DNA of 64,000 nucleotides, taken from assembly GCA_029263295.1 (NCBI GenBank), contig JAJCXT010000119.1, positions 1 through 64,000 of the forward strand, given 5' to 3'. The DNA comes from Acidobacteriota bacterium (lineage in GTDB: Bacteria > Acidobacteriota > UBA890 > WLXD01). Each line of letters starts with the position of its first letter. The first letter of the stretch is position 1. The notes beneath the pieces were generated by a model, which was given only the letters and a program-made list of their open reading frames with translations, was not told the origin of the DNA and ran no database searches. The position numbers and the translations under genes are program-made. Below are positions 37,744-46,901 of this stretch, piece by piece.

Positions 37744-40484
37744 AGCGCCACATGGCATTACTACTCGCATGCACACTCGTCGCCCCTCTGGCGCTCGCGC
37801 AGCAGGAAGATTCGGCGCCACAGGCGCCTCAGGCGCCGCGGCTGGAACTCACCTTCGAGAACGCCGGCCCGGCCGGCACCGTTCTCATCCGCAACGCCAC
37901 GGTCTGGACTCAGGATGAGGGTGGTGTGCGTGAGAATGCCGACCTGCTCATGCAGGACGGCAAGATTGTCGCTGTCGGGACCAACCTCGATGCGCCCGCC
38001 GGGGCTACGATCATCGATGGCACCGGCCGCCACGTGACGCCGGGCATCATCGATGCCCACAGCCACACAGGGTCGTTCGGCACCAACGAAGGCAGTGAGA
38101 ACGTCACGGCGCAGGTACGCAGCCAGGATGTTCTCAATCCCGAAGATCCGAACATCTATCAGCAGCTCGCGGGCGGCACCACGACCGCGCAGATCCTGCA
38201 TGGCTCGGCCAACGCGATCGGCGGCCAGTCGGCGCTCGTCAAATGGCGCTACAAGGTCAGCGACTCCAGCGAGATGCTTATCAAAGGCGCCACGCCGACG
38301 ATCAAGTTCGCGCTCGGCGAGAACCCCAAGCGATCCGCGTTCGCGCTGCCGATCCCTGGCCTTCCGAGGCGCTACCCGGCCACCCGCATGGGCGTTGCCA
38401 ACTCGATTCGTCGCGCCTTCCTGCGCGCCCGCGACTACGCGGCCGAATGGGGCGCGTACCGGGCCTTGTCGGATGCGGCACGGGCCAACGCGGTGCCGCC
38501 ACGTCGCGACCTGCAGCTCGAAACCCTGGTGGAGATCCTCGAAGGCGAGCGCATGGTCCACTCCCATTCGTATCGGCAGGACGAGATCATCATGCTGATC
38601 CGGATAGCCGACGAGATGGGCTTCAAGATTGCCGCGTTCCAGCACGTTCTCGAGGGCTACAAGGCGTCGCTCGAGATCGCGGCCCATGGAGCCGGCGCGT
38701 CGACCTTTGCCGATTGGTACTCGTACAAGTTCGAGGTCTTCGACGCGATCCCATATAACGGCGCGATCATGCACGACGACGGCGTGGTGGTGTCGTTCAA
38801 TTCCGACTCCGGTGAGCTGGCACGCCACCTCAATCAGGACGCGGCCAAGGCCGTGAAGTACGGCGGCCTGAGTGAGCCCGATGCTCTCGCGTTCGTCACG
38901 TCCAACCCCGCCAAGCAACTGTTGTTGTTCGACCGCATCGGATCGCTGCGCGCCGGCAAGGATGCCGACGTCGTCGTCTGGAACGGCCATCCGTTGTCGG
39001 TGTACTCGCGCGTCGACCTTACCTTCGTCGATGGACGCCGGGTCTTCGATCGCGAGTTGGACATGCAGCTCCGCGAGGCGCGCGCCGCCGAGAAGGCTCG
39101 GCTGGTGGCGGCGATCCGTGGCGACGGCGACGAGGACGGTGAGGAATCCGCAGAGGAAGAGGCAGACACCGCGGCCGCCAGTGAACCCCACCGCTTCAGC
39201 GCGGTCGCCAGCCGGGCGTACGACTCTTCGCCGCACCTACAGCGCGGGTCGACCGCGATCATCGGGGCGACCATCCACACGGTCAGCGGCGACACCATCG
39301 AGTCCGGCGTGGTTGTCTTCGAGAACGGCACGATCACCGCCGTCGGCGGCCCCGAGACGGCCATCCCGGACGACGCCGAGCGCGTCGACGCTACGGGCCG
39401 GCATCTGTTCCCGGGCATGATCTCGTTCGATAGCACCGTCGGTCTGGTCGAGGTCGACCAGGGGGTCTCCGGATCCGTGGACACGGCCGAAATCGACGAC
39501 ATCAACTCCGATCTCCGCGCCGAGGTCGCCGTGAACCAATCGAGCGAGCACATCGCGGTCAATCGCGCCAATGGCGTCACCCACACGCTGACCGCGCCAC
39601 GCGGCGGGACCATTACAGGCGCGAGCGCCTTGCTCCGACTCGATGGCTGGTCCTGGGAGGAGATGACCGCGCTGCCTCGTGCGGCCATGCACATGAACTT
39701 CCCGAGCGGGCCCAGTGGATTCGCCGCGTTCTTCGCGCCGCCTTCCAGCGACGACGAGATCGAACGCCAACGCAATGAAGCTCTAGGCCGCATCGACGAC
39801 CTGATCGCCGACACCGAGGCTTATGTCAGGGGTAAGAGCGCTCAGGCCGCAGGAGCCGTGCTGCACGACACCGACGTCAAGCTCGAGGGGATGATCCCGG
39901 TCGTGAGCGGCGACGTTCCCTTGTTCATCCACACAAGCGGCGCGCGGGACATTCGCGCGGCGCTCGAGTGGGCCGCCGAACACGATCTTCGGATCGTTCT
40001 GATCGACAGCGGCGACACCTGGCGGGCTGCCGAGGCACTGGTCGCCGCCAACGTGCCCGTCGTTGTCTCCAACGTCCTGACGGTTCCTGGCAACGCCGAC
40101 GATCCGTACGACGCGATGTACGCCAACGCCGGCAAGCTCGCCGCCGCCGGCGTCAGGTTCGCCATCGCTGATGGTGGCGGCACCAGTGGCGGAGACGACC
40201 GCAATTTGCCGTATCAGGCAGGAATGGCGGCAGCCTTCGGCCTCGACAAGGGCGAGGCTCTGCGGGCGGTGACCCTCTATCCCGCCCAGATCCTGGGCGT
40301 GGGCGACAGCCTCGGTTCGATCGAGGTGGGTAAGAGCGCGACCTTCGTGCTTACCGACGGCGATCTGCTCGAGATCCGCACCAACGTGCTGCAGGAGTGG
40401 ATCGATGGCAACGGCATCGATCTGGAATCCAAGCACACTCAACTGTGGCAAAAATGGCGCGACCGGCCGGCGACAACTCGCTAG
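37740..40484 (+). CDS. Large secreted protein with two amidohydrolase units
   Basis: The product has 914 residues with a short signal peptide. The first unit (about 40-440) has the normal metal entry GIIDAHSHTGSFG, EIIMLIRIADEMGFKIAAFQHVLEGYK and HDDGVVVSFNSDS. It ends in LRAGKDADVVVWNGHPLSVYSRVDLTFVDG. The second unit (about 500-900) starts with IIGATIHTVSGD and GRHLFPGMISFDSTVGL, lacking the HxH, but has a normal ending VTLYPAQILGVGDSLGSIEVGKSATFVLTDG. An acidic linker at about 460-480 joins them. The second half is probably structural. It follows the partner gene at 36052 with a 4-base overlap. Confidence 0.84.
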   Translation: MKRHMALLLACTLVAPLALAQQEDSAPQAPQAPRLELTFENAGPAGTVLIRNATVWTQDEGGVRENADLLMQDGKIVAVGTNLDAPAGATIIDGTGRHVTPGIIDAHSHTGSFGTNEGSENVTAQVRSQDVLNPEDPNIYQQLAGGTTTAQILHGSANAIGGQSALVKWRYKVSDSSEMLIKGATPTIKFALGENPKRSAFALPIPGLPRRYPATRMGVANSIRRAFLRARDYAAEWGAYRALSDAARANAVPPRRDLQLETLVEILEGERMVHSHSYRQDEIIMLIRIADEMGFKIAAFQHVLEGYKASLEIAAHGAGASTFADWYSYKFEVFDAIPYNGAIMHDDGVVVSFNSDSGELARHLNQDAAKAVKYGGLSEPDALAFVTSNPAKQLLLFDRIGSLRAGKDADVVVWNGHPLSVYSRVDLTFVDGRRVFDRELDMQLREARAAEKARLVAAIRGDGDEDGEESAEEEADTAAASEPHRFSAVASRAYDSSPHLQRGSTAIIGATIHTVSGDTIESGVVVFENGTITAVGGPETAIPDDAERVDATGRHLFPGMISFDSTVGLVEVDQGVSGSVDTAEIDDINSDLRAEVAVNQSSEHIAVNRANGVTHTLTAPRGGTITGASALLRLDGWSWEEMTALPRAAMHMNFPSGPSGFAAFFAPPSSDDEIERQRNEALGRIDDLIADTEAYVRGKSAQAAGAVLHDTDVKLEGMIPVVSGDVPLFIHTSGARDIRAALEWAAEHDLRIVLIDSGDTWRAAEALVAANVPVVVSNVLTVPGNADDPYDAMYANAGKLAAAGVRFAIADGGGTSGGDDRNLPYQAGMAAAFGLDKGEALRAVTLYPAQILGVGDSLGSIEVGKSATFVLTDGDLLEIRTNVLQEWIDGNGIDLESKHTQLWQKWRDRPATTR

Positions 40485-40969
40485 CGAATCGAGAGATCGA
40501 GCGGAAGTTCCTGGTTTCCTCCGACGCCTGGCGCGACGGCACCCCGGGGGTGCCGATGCGGCAGGGCTACCTGTCGGAGGGCACCCGAGCGACCGTGCGA
40601 GTTCGCGTTGCGGCCTCGCACGCATGGCTGACGATCAAGGGCCGAGCGATCGGCGGCGTGCGGCCCGAGCATGAGTACGAGATCCCGGTCGCAGAGGCCG
40701 AGGCATTGTTGCCCCTGTGCTCGGGCGCGATCGTCGAGAAAGAACGTCACCGGATTGCCCACGGCGACCACATCTGGGAGGTCGACGTATTCGCCGGAGC
40801 CAATTCCCCCCTGGTCACAGCCGAAGTGGAGCTCGACAGCCCCGACGAGGCCGTCACCATCCCAGGGTGGGTAGGCCGTGAGGTCAGTGACGAACCTCGC
40901 TACTCGAACTCTTCTCTGGCGCAGCACCCCTACAGCGACTGGCCTACGCGATCACGGCTGGCCCCGTGA
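40454..40969 (+). CDS. CYTH-domain protein (triphosphatase-like)
   Basis: The product has 171 residues. The CYTH signature EIERKFLV lies at about 14-21, followed by the alternating Lys/Arg/Glu pattern of the triphosphate tunnel (RVRVAASHAWLTIKG, EYEIPVAEAE, EKERHRIAHGDHIWEVDVF, AEVELDSPDE). Such proteins hydrolyse inorganic or nucleoside triphosphates. The start ATG lies 31 bases inside the end of the amidohydrolase gene in another frame, so the two overlap. Confidence 0.9.
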   Translation: MARPAGDNSLANREIERKFLVSSDAWRDGTPGVPMRQGYLSEGTRATVRVRVAASHAWLTIKGRAIGGVRPEHEYEIPVAEAEALLPLCSGAIVEKERHRIAHGDHIWEVDVFAGANSPLVTAEVELDSPDEAVTIPGWVGREVSDEPRYSNSSLAQHPYSDWPTRSRLAP

Positions 40970-40978
40970 GCTAGCCGG

Positions 40979-41908
40979 CTAGCGCGTTTGTCGCAGAAAC
41001 GGGTCCGGGTCGATCGGCCCCTGGCCGTCGGCGTAGATCGCGAAGTGGAGATGAGGAGGCGTGGTACGCGCGTTACCCGTGTTGCCCACGCGGCCGACAA
41101 TGTCGCCCGCGTTGACCCACTGACCAGGTTCGACTAGCTGCTCGTCGAGGTGGGCGTAGTACAGATGTAGATTCCGCTCGCGGTCGTACAGCCATACCGT
41201 CAGGCCGCCAAGACCCTGTTCGCGCACGCGGCGAACATATGCCCGGGTCGCCGCCACGGCAGGCGTGCCACGTGGCGCGAAGATGTCCACACCATGATGC
41301 GAACGCCGCCCGGCATCTCGCTCAGCCCCGAACGCGCTCTGGATATCGCCGGCGTCGTGCTCAGCCACGGGGAATCCGAGCGCGGGCGCCGCCTGCACTC
41401 GCAGTTCAAAGTCCCCGCCGCGCAGCAACTCCGGCTGCAGTCGCAGGATGTATACGGCGTCGCGTCGCGGCTCGAAAACCAGCCGTCTGGACTCCGCATC
41501 AGCGCTGGCCACATGAACACGCGGCGTGTCCTCCCCGAGCCGGAATACATCCAGGAACACCTGTGGCGTCGGCCCTGTAAGAGCCAGTCCAACTTCGACC
41601 CGCTGCCCACGGGCAACGGCGAAGCGATAGCCGAGGGCGCTCGCTTGCCTCGCATCGAACGTACCGCTGTACACATAGGGCAGCCCGATCTCGGCCGGCG
41701 CCGCCAGCGCCGCGTCGGCAGCCTCGCGCCAGTCATTGCCAAGCGCCGTTCCCGCCAGACCGGCCTCCTGGAGGCCCTGGCGATAGGCATCCCAAGCATT
41801 CGTCGGGACGTAAAGCTCGGGTACGACCTCTTCGGTGGCGCATCCTCCAATCGACGCTGCCAGCAGGAACGTCAGTGTCGGAAGCCGCCGTGGAATAGCT
41901 TTTTTCAC
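40979..41908 (-). CDS. M23 peptidase lipoprotein
   Basis: The product has 309 residues from a GTG. The lipobox SIGGC (Cys23) predicts membrane attachment. The catalytic LytM/M23 domain is at the C-terminal end: HHGVDIFAPRGTPAVA (first ligands), LYYAHLDEQLVEPGQWV, VGNTGNARTTPPHLHFAIY with the final His pair. It likely cuts peptidoglycan cross-links or helps divide cells. The N-terminal half is a beta-rich pre-domain (VYSGTFDARQASALGYRFAV). It is encoded opposite and convergent to the CYTH gene. Confidence 0.9.
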   Translation of the reverse strand: MKKAIPRRLPTLTFLLAASIGGCATEEVVPELYVPTNAWDAYRQGLQEAGLAGTALGNDWREAADAALAAPAEIGLPYVYSGTFDARQASALGYRFAVARGQRVEVGLALTGPTPQVFLDVFRLGEDTPRVHVASADAESRRLVFEPRRDAVYILRLQPELLRGGDFELRVQAAPALGFPVAEHDAGDIQSAFGAERDAGRRSHHGVDIFAPRGTPAVAATRAYVRRVREQGLGGLTVWLYDRERNLHLYYAHLDEQLVEPGQWVNAGDIVGRVGNTGNARTTPPHLHFAIYADGQGPIDPDPFLRQTR

Positions 41909-42022
41909 AGACGCTCAGTTCGGGGATCTCGACCGATCGCCAGATCCTACCGCGTCCGAGCACCGGTCCGCACGGCGAGCCCGCCCTGCGCGGCCCGCGC
42001 GCTCCCCAGTTATCATCCGCGC

Positions 42023-42946
42023 ATGAACCCTGTGCGCGCAATGTTGCTGGCAATGGCCGGCTCGTCGACCTGGAAGAAACTCCTCACCGGCTGGGGCGTC
42101 ACCCACCGGGTAGTGGCGCGCTTCGTTCCCGGCGAGACGCTCGATGAGGCGCTAGTGGCGGTTCGCGAACTCAACGCAGCGGGGATGAGCGCCACGCTCA
42201 GCCCTCTCGGCGAGAACGTCACGACAGAGGACGAGGCGAGCGCCGTGACGGACGCCTACATCGAAATCCTCGAGCGCATCGCCTCCGAGAACCTCGACTG
42301 CAACATCTCGGTGAAGCTCACCGTGATGGGGCTGGACCTTGGCGAAGAAATCGCCGCGGTGAACCTGTGCCGAGTGCTCGAGGTTGCGGCGAAACACGGC
42401 AACTTCGTGCGCATCGACATGGAATCATCGGCGTACGTCGATCGGAGCCTGAATGTCTGGCGCGACACCCACGCTCGGTTCCCGGCGGTGGGCATCGTGA
42501 TCCAGAGCTACATGCGGCGCAGCGGCGACGATGTCGAACGCCTCGTGGCCGACGGTGCCGCGCTGCGCATCGTCAAAGGCGCGTACGCCGAAGCTGCCGA
42601 GATCGCCTTCGCCGACAAACGTGAGGTGGACGCTGAGTATCTCCGGATTCTGGACCGGCTCGCCAAGCCCGACGCCGGAGCCAACGGCGTCAAGGTGGCC
42701 GTGGCAACCCACGATCCCTCCATGCTCGAGCACGGGCGCCAACTGATCGACGAACACGCCCTTGTCGGTTGGGAGTTCCAGATGCTCTACGGCATTGGCA
42801 AGGCCTTGCAGCGCGAACTCGTCGAGGCAGGCTACGGCGTTCGCGTTTACGTGAGCTACGGGCCGAGCTGGTATCCCTGGTTCATGCGGCGACTCGCCGA
42901 ACGACCCGCGAACCTGGGCTTCTTCCTGCGACACCTGTTGCCGTGA
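42023..42946 (+). CDS. Proline dehydrogenase (monofunctional)
   Basis: The product has 307 residues from the ATG at 42023; further upstream in-frame sequence overlaps the M23 gene and is not protein-like. The FAD-binding barrel is shown by ATLSPLGENVTTEDEA (substrate helix), ISVKLTVMGLD, VRIDMESSAY, IVIQSYMRRSGDD, RIVKGAYAEA and, near the end, FQMLYGIG and YVSYGPSWYPWFMRRLAERPAN. This is the short bacterial form that oxidises proline to pyrroline-5-carboxylate. The partner P5C dehydrogenase gene is not in the window. Confidence 0.92.
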   Translation: MNPVRAMLLAMAGSSTWKKLLTGWGVTHRVVARFVPGETLDEALVAVRELNAAGMSATLSPLGENVTTEDEASAVTDAYIEILERIASENLDCNISVKLTVMGLDLGEEIAAVNLCRVLEVAAKHGNFVRIDMESSAYVDRSLNVWRDTHARFPAVGIVIQSYMRRSGDDVERLVADGAALRIVKGAYAEAAEIAFADKREVDAEYLRILDRLAKPDAGANGVKVAVATHDPSMLEHGRQLIDEHALVGWEFQMLYGIGKALQRELVEAGYGVRVYVSYGPSWYPWFMRRLAERPANLGFFLRHLLP

Positions 42947-43086
42947 CCATGAACGCTGGCGTCTGCGCTTGCGTGGCCTTCCGCGTGGCCGGCTGACGCG
43001 TGAAATCATGCCCGAGGCAAGTTAGTCTGTGCCCTGCGCAGGCGCCGCCGTGGCGCCGCTGATCCCACTATTCGAGGAGAGCTACG

Positions 43087-43647
43087 TTGGGAATCCCCGC
43101 GACCCAAATCCGCAAAGGCATGATCCTCGAGGTGGATGGCGGTCTCTTCCAGGTCCACTCCTTCACCCACGTCACGCCAGGCAAGGGCCAGGCGGTGATG
43201 CAGACGCGGCTTCGCAACCTGCATACAGGTTCGCTCGCGGAGAAGCGCTTCCGCTCATCGGAGAGCGTCGAAGTGGCCCGCCGTGACAGTCGCATGATGC
43301 AGTACCTGTACAAGGACGGCGACCTTTATAGCTTCATGGATATGGAAACCTACGAGCAAATCGGGTTGACGGCCGAGAAACTCGGAGATGGACTTCCGTA
43401 CTTGATGGAGAACATGGAGGTCACGGTGGTCTACATCAACGACCAAGCCCTGAGTGTCGAACTGCCTGGCGTCGTGGAACTCGAGGTCACAGAGACCGAG
43501 CCCGCAGTGAAGGGCGCGACGGCTGCCGCGCAGACCAAACCGGCCACGCTCGAAACGGGTCTGGTCATCCAGGTACCGCCGTTCTTGAGCACGGGCGACC
43601 GCGTGCGCGTTGACACCGCCACCGGCTTGTACCTGACACGCGCCTGA
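43087..43647 (+). CDS. efp: Translation elongation factor P
   Basis: The product has 186 residues from a TTG with GAGGAG 7 bases upstream. Three beta-barrel domains are in normal order. The tip loop is THVTPGKGQAV, with Lys33 at the position that is modified in many species. EF-P relieves ribosome stalling at proline runs. No genes for the lysine-modifying enzymes are visible in the window. An imperfect 24-base duplication covers its 3' end and the spacer after it. Confidence 0.95.
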   Translation: MGIPATQIRKGMILEVDGGLFQVHSFTHVTPGKGQAVMQTRLRNLHTGSLAEKRFRSSESVEVARRDSRMMQYLYKDGDLYSFMDMETYEQIGLTAEKLGDGLPYLMENMEVTVVYINDQALSVELPGVVELEVTETEPAVKGATAAAQTKPATLETGLVIQVPPFLSTGDRVRVDTATGLYLTRA

Positions 43648-43672
43648 GAGCAGTACCTGACAGGCGCCCGAG
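43629..43672 (+). repeat. Imperfect 24-base tandem duplication at the end of efp
   Basis: GTACCTGACACGCGCCTGAG (43629-43648) returns as GTACCTGACAGGCGCCCGAG (43653-43672), 24 bases later, with two mismatches. The second copy lies after the efp stop. It looks like a local duplication. Confidence 0.7.
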
Positions 43673-43696
43673 GCGCAGCGCCGTCGGAGAGACGGA

Positions 43697-44857
43697 ATGA
43701 GCACCAAGGTCGAGGCACTTGAAGCCGACGCCAGCGCGCGGCCGCGGCTGCGCGAAGACCTGGCGGCGTTCGCTTCCGGTTCGGTTCTCGCGCTCGTACT
43801 GCTCTGGTACATCTACGGCACCTGGCAGCCCAACTGGGCTCTCGTCTGCGGCGGAGTGGGCGGAATCATCACGCGCCGCTGGGTGCGTCCGAGCTACGCC
43901 ACTTTTCCCGACTACATTCGGCGCCCGGTTAGCGTCGGTGTCGTTGTGCTCGGCACCGTATTCGCTGCCTGGGCTACGCTAGCGCGGGAGCCGCTGTCGG
44001 TCTGGCTGCTGCACTGGCGCGAGGCCGTGACCCTTCCGATCCTCGGGGGCATTCTCGGCCTCGGGCTCGCGTCCGTCATCTACTCGCACCGCCGTCTGGA
44101 GCGCGAGATAGAGGACAAGAAACGGCTCGAGGATGATCTCGCCATGGCGAGCCGGATCCAGCAGAACCTGCTGCAGACACGAGTGCCTGAACGCAGCTGG
44201 GTCGAAACGCACGCAGTGAACATCGCGTCACGGCAGGTGGGCGGTGACTACTACGAGATCATCGATTCCGGCGAGACAGGGATCTGTTTCGCGGTGGGCG
44301 ACGTGTCCGGCAAGGGAGTACCCGCAGCGCTGCTCATGTCGTCGTTGCAGTCGGCCTTCCTGGCTGCGTACGCGATCGATCCCCGCCTCGACCGCGTCTG
44401 CACCATCGTGAATCAGTTCCTGGTGACGAAGACTACGCCCGAGCGTTACGCAACGTTCTTCGTTGGGCAGCTGTCGCCCGAGGGGAACCTGTCGTACGTG
44501 AATGCTGGGCATAACCCACCGCTGATGATCGACGGCGGTGAGCCTGAACGCTTGTTCGGCGGCGGCCTGCCGCTCGGTCTATTCAGCGACAGCGACTACA
44601 TCGTTCACGAACGCAAAATAGGCCAGAACAGCATCCTGCTTGCATACACCGACGGGGTCACCGAGGCGACGAACATCCACGAGGAGGAGTTCGGAGAGGA
44701 ACGCCTGTCGCGGCTGATGATGTCGTTCTCCGGCGGTACCGCGGTCGACATCGCGGCGGCCGTGCTCGAGAGCATCCGGAGTCACAGCGGCAGCGGTACG
44801 GCACAGCACGACGACATCACGCTGCTAGTGCTGCGACCGCGGGCGAAGGTCTCTTGA
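43697..44857 (+). CDS. Membrane-anchored SpoIIE/PP2C-type phosphatase
   Basis: The product has 386 residues. The N-terminal part (about 22-130) has three to four membrane segments with WQPNWALVCGG, RRWVRPSYATFP and REPLSVWLLHWREAVTLP; the same domain occurs in the next gene. A short coiled linker (130-150) leads to an RsbU/SpoIIE phosphatase domain: QVGGDYYEI (Asp184), GDVSGKGVPAALLMS (Asp202), YVNAGHNPP, LAYTDGVTEA and HDDITLLV. Such enzymes dephosphorylate anti-anti-sigma or related proteins. No STAS or RsbW gene is adjacent; the coupling with the LytS kinase is likely. Confidence 0.9.
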   Translation: MSTKVEALEADASARPRLREDLAAFASGSVLALVLLWYIYGTWQPNWALVCGGVGGIITRRWVRPSYATFPDYIRRPVSVGVVVLGTVFAAWATLAREPLSVWLLHWREAVTLPILGGILGLGLASVIYSHRRLEREIEDKKRLEDDLAMASRIQQNLLQTRVPERSWVETHAVNIASRQVGGDYYEIIDSGETGICFAVGDVSGKGVPAALLMSSLQSAFLAAYAIDPRLDRVCTIVNQFLVTKTTPERYATFFVGQLSPEGNLSYVNAGHNPPLMIDGGEPERLFGGGLPLGLFSDSDYIVHERKIGQNSILLAYTDGVTEATNIHEEEFGEERLSRLMMSFSGGTAVDIAAAVLESIRSHSGSGTAQHDDITLLVLRPRAKVS

Positions 44858-45975
44858 GCGAGGCAAACGCCTCCGAAATCGATCTCCGGCTCGAGACGGA
44901 CGCTGCGCCGCGGCCGAGCAAGCGACTGCGACTGCTGTTCGATCTGATCGCCGTCGCGGGCGGCACCGGGATGGCGCTTCTCCTGCTCTGGTACTTGCAC
45001 GGGGCCTGGCAACCTGGGCGAGCCCTAGGCTGCGGGTTGATAAGTGGAATTGTGCTCCGCCGCATGGCGCGTCCGAGCTACAGCACCTTCCCCGCCTACC
45101 TGCGCCGCCCGATCGACACGGGAGTAGTTCTACTGGGCAGCATCCTCACCAGCTGGGCAACCCTGGCGAGCGAGCCCCTGTCCGTCTGGCTGCTGCTCTG
45201 GCGCGAGGCGGTGACCCTGCCGATACTGGCGACGGTGCTGGGGCTAGGGTTGGTTGGCGTCGTCTATTCGCACGCACGCATGCGCCGAGAGATCGAGGAG
45301 GCCCGCACGCGGGAGGCCGCGCTGCGCGAGGCTGCGCTCCGCGCCCGGCTGCGCGCGCTCCAGGCTCAGATCAATCCACACTTCCTGTTCAACGCGTTCA
45401 ACGCGCTGGCTGAACTCACCCATGCCGACCCAGAAGTCGCCGAACAGATGGTCGGCGACCTGGCCCACATCCTCCGCTACACCCTGCGTTCATCGGCCGA
45501 GGGTATCGTCCACCTCGACCGGGAACTCGAGGTGATCCGCCGATACCTGCGCGTCGAGAAGGCCCGGCTCGGTGATCGCCTGTGTGTGATCGAACAGATC
45601 GCGCCGGAGACGCTCAAGCGGCCGCTGCCGGGGCTCGTGCTCCAGCCGCTGGTTGAAAACGCCGTGCTGCACGCCGTCGCACCGCGCCGCGAGGGCGGGA
45701 CGATACGCATCGAGGTCGTGGCGCGCGAAGACCACCTTCGTATCCGCGTCGATGACGATGGCCCGGGACTCCCCGCCGCGGTTCATGAAGCGCTAGCGGT
45801 CGACTACGCCGAGGCCATCGCTATCGAAAGAGCCAGCCGTGGTGGCACCGGCGGAGCCGGCGGGGGGCTGGTGAACGTGCGCCAACGGCTGCTCCTGCGC
45901 TACCGTGGCAGCGCCACGCTGGAAACGGCAGAATTGAATCCCGGCACGCGCATCGAAGTGAGGATCCCACAATGA
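44854..45975 (+). CDS. LytS-type sensor histidine kinase
   Basis: The product has 373 residues from a TTG overlapping the phosphatase stop (TTGA). Residues of about 30-140 repeat the membrane domain of the phosphatase gene. The kinase core has the family's H-box LQAQINPHFLFNAFNALAELTHA (His176), an N-box (LVENAVLHAVAPRR) and G-boxes DDDGPGLP and GGGLVNVRQRL. It should phosphorylate the LytTR regulator encoded next, whose start overlaps this stop. Confidence 0.92.
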   Translation: MSEANASEIDLRLETDAAPRPSKRLRLLFDLIAVAGGTGMALLLLWYLHGAWQPGRALGCGLISGIVLRRMARPSYSTFPAYLRRPIDTGVVLLGSILTSWATLASEPLSVWLLLWREAVTLPILATVLGLGLVGVVYSHARMRREIEEARTREAALREAALRARLRALQAQINPHFLFNAFNALAELTHADPEVAEQMVGDLAHILRYTLRSSAEGIVHLDRELEVIRRYLRVEKARLGDRLCVIEQIAPETLKRPLPGLVLQPLVENAVLHAVAPRREGGTIRIEVVAREDHLRIRVDDDGPGLPAAVHEALAVDYAEAIAIERASRGGTGGAGGGLVNVRQRLLLRYRGSATLETAELNPGTRIEVRIPQ

Positions 45976-46760
45976 CCATTCGCGCCTTGTTAGTAGACGA
46001 CGAGCCGCTGGCCCGCCGTCGCCTCAAGCGACTTCTGGCCGAGCACACCGACGTCGAGGTAATTGGCGAGGCGGCAGACGGAGACGAAGCTGTGCACAAC
46101 GTCCTCGAGCTGCAGCCCGACCTGGTCTTCCTCGACGTGCGCATGCCGGGCAGCACGGGCATCGAGGCGCTCGAGGAGATGCACCGGCAACTGCCCGACA
46201 CGGTCCGTCCACTGGCCGTTTTCACCACTGCCTACGAGGAACACGCTGTCGAGGCGTTCGCGCTGGAGGGAACCGACTACCTGATCAAGCCGATCGACCA
46301 GGAGCAGCTTACACGCGCACTGCGGCGAGCCCGCGAGACACTGTGGACTCGGCGTGGACGCCCCGCCGACGACGAAGAGGCCGAGGCTCCCGCAACGGCA
46401 ACGGCGCCAGCACCGGCAAGCACGGTCGCCGCGCACGTGGCGGCGCATCGGGCCGGCAAGATCGTGAACCTGGCTACCGAGGATATTGGCTGCGTGGCCG
46501 TCGAGGACACGATCACATGGGCTCATACACCCCAGGGCAAGTACAGGCTCAAAGCCGCCCTGCACGAAATCGAAGAGCGCCTCCCGTCGCCACCCTTCGT
46601 GCGTGTCTCGCGCTCGACGATCATCAACCTCGAGTGGATCGACCACCTCTCCCCCATGTACTCGGGCACATACAAGGCGTCGCTGAGAGGGGCCATCGGC
46701 CTGGAGGTCCACGTCTCACGGCGGCGAGCACGACGATTGCGCGAGTTGCTGGGATGGTGA
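45972..46760 (+). CDS. LytTR-family response regulator
   Basis: The product has 262 residues. The receiver domain has the acidic pair VDDEP at 8-12, phospho-acceptor Asp55 in LVFLDVRMPG, and Lys of LIKPID near 103. An Ala/Pro/Thr-rich linker (about 125-155) leads to a LytTR DNA-binding domain with LKAALHEIEERLPSPPFVRVSRSTIINLEWI. It overlaps the LytS kinase gene by ATGA. Likely target promoters include the following membrane-protein/ABC genes, by position only. Confidence 0.93.
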   Translation: MTIRALLVDDEPLARRRLKRLLAEHTDVEVIGEAADGDEAVHNVLELQPDLVFLDVRMPGSTGIEALEEMHRQLPDTVRPLAVFTTAYEEHAVEAFALEGTDYLIKPIDQEQLTRALRRARETLWTRRGRPADDEEAEAPATATAPAPASTVAAHVAAHRAGKIVNLATEDIGCVAVEDTITWAHTPQGKYRLKAALHEIEERLPSPPFVRVSRSTIINLEWIDHLSPMYSGTYKASLRGAIGLEVHVSRRRARRLRELLGW

Positions 46761-46901
46761 CCCAATCCACTCAACGGCGGCTATCGACCGGTGACGCGCA
46801 CGAACGGCCGCTGCGTAACCGGGGTATCGCGGCCTCCGTGCCGCACTGCGATACTCGTTAGTTAACCGGTGTCGAAACCCTATTCTGCAGAGCGACCGGA
46901 T

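Noticed and set aside
37761-39236. Open frame of 491 codons antisense to the large amidohydrolase
   Set aside because: A typical high-GC shadow frame; the plus-strand protein has clear family motifs.
41294-42022. Long in-frame extension before the proline dehydrogenase
   Set aside because: It is antisense to the M23 peptidase gene, which has a lipobox and full catalytic motifs; the extension lacks any family pattern.
46850-46901. GTTAGTTAAC near the bactofilin-like gene as LytTR binding site
   Set aside because: Only one partial half-site is visible; the direct repeat expected for LytTR regulators was not found.
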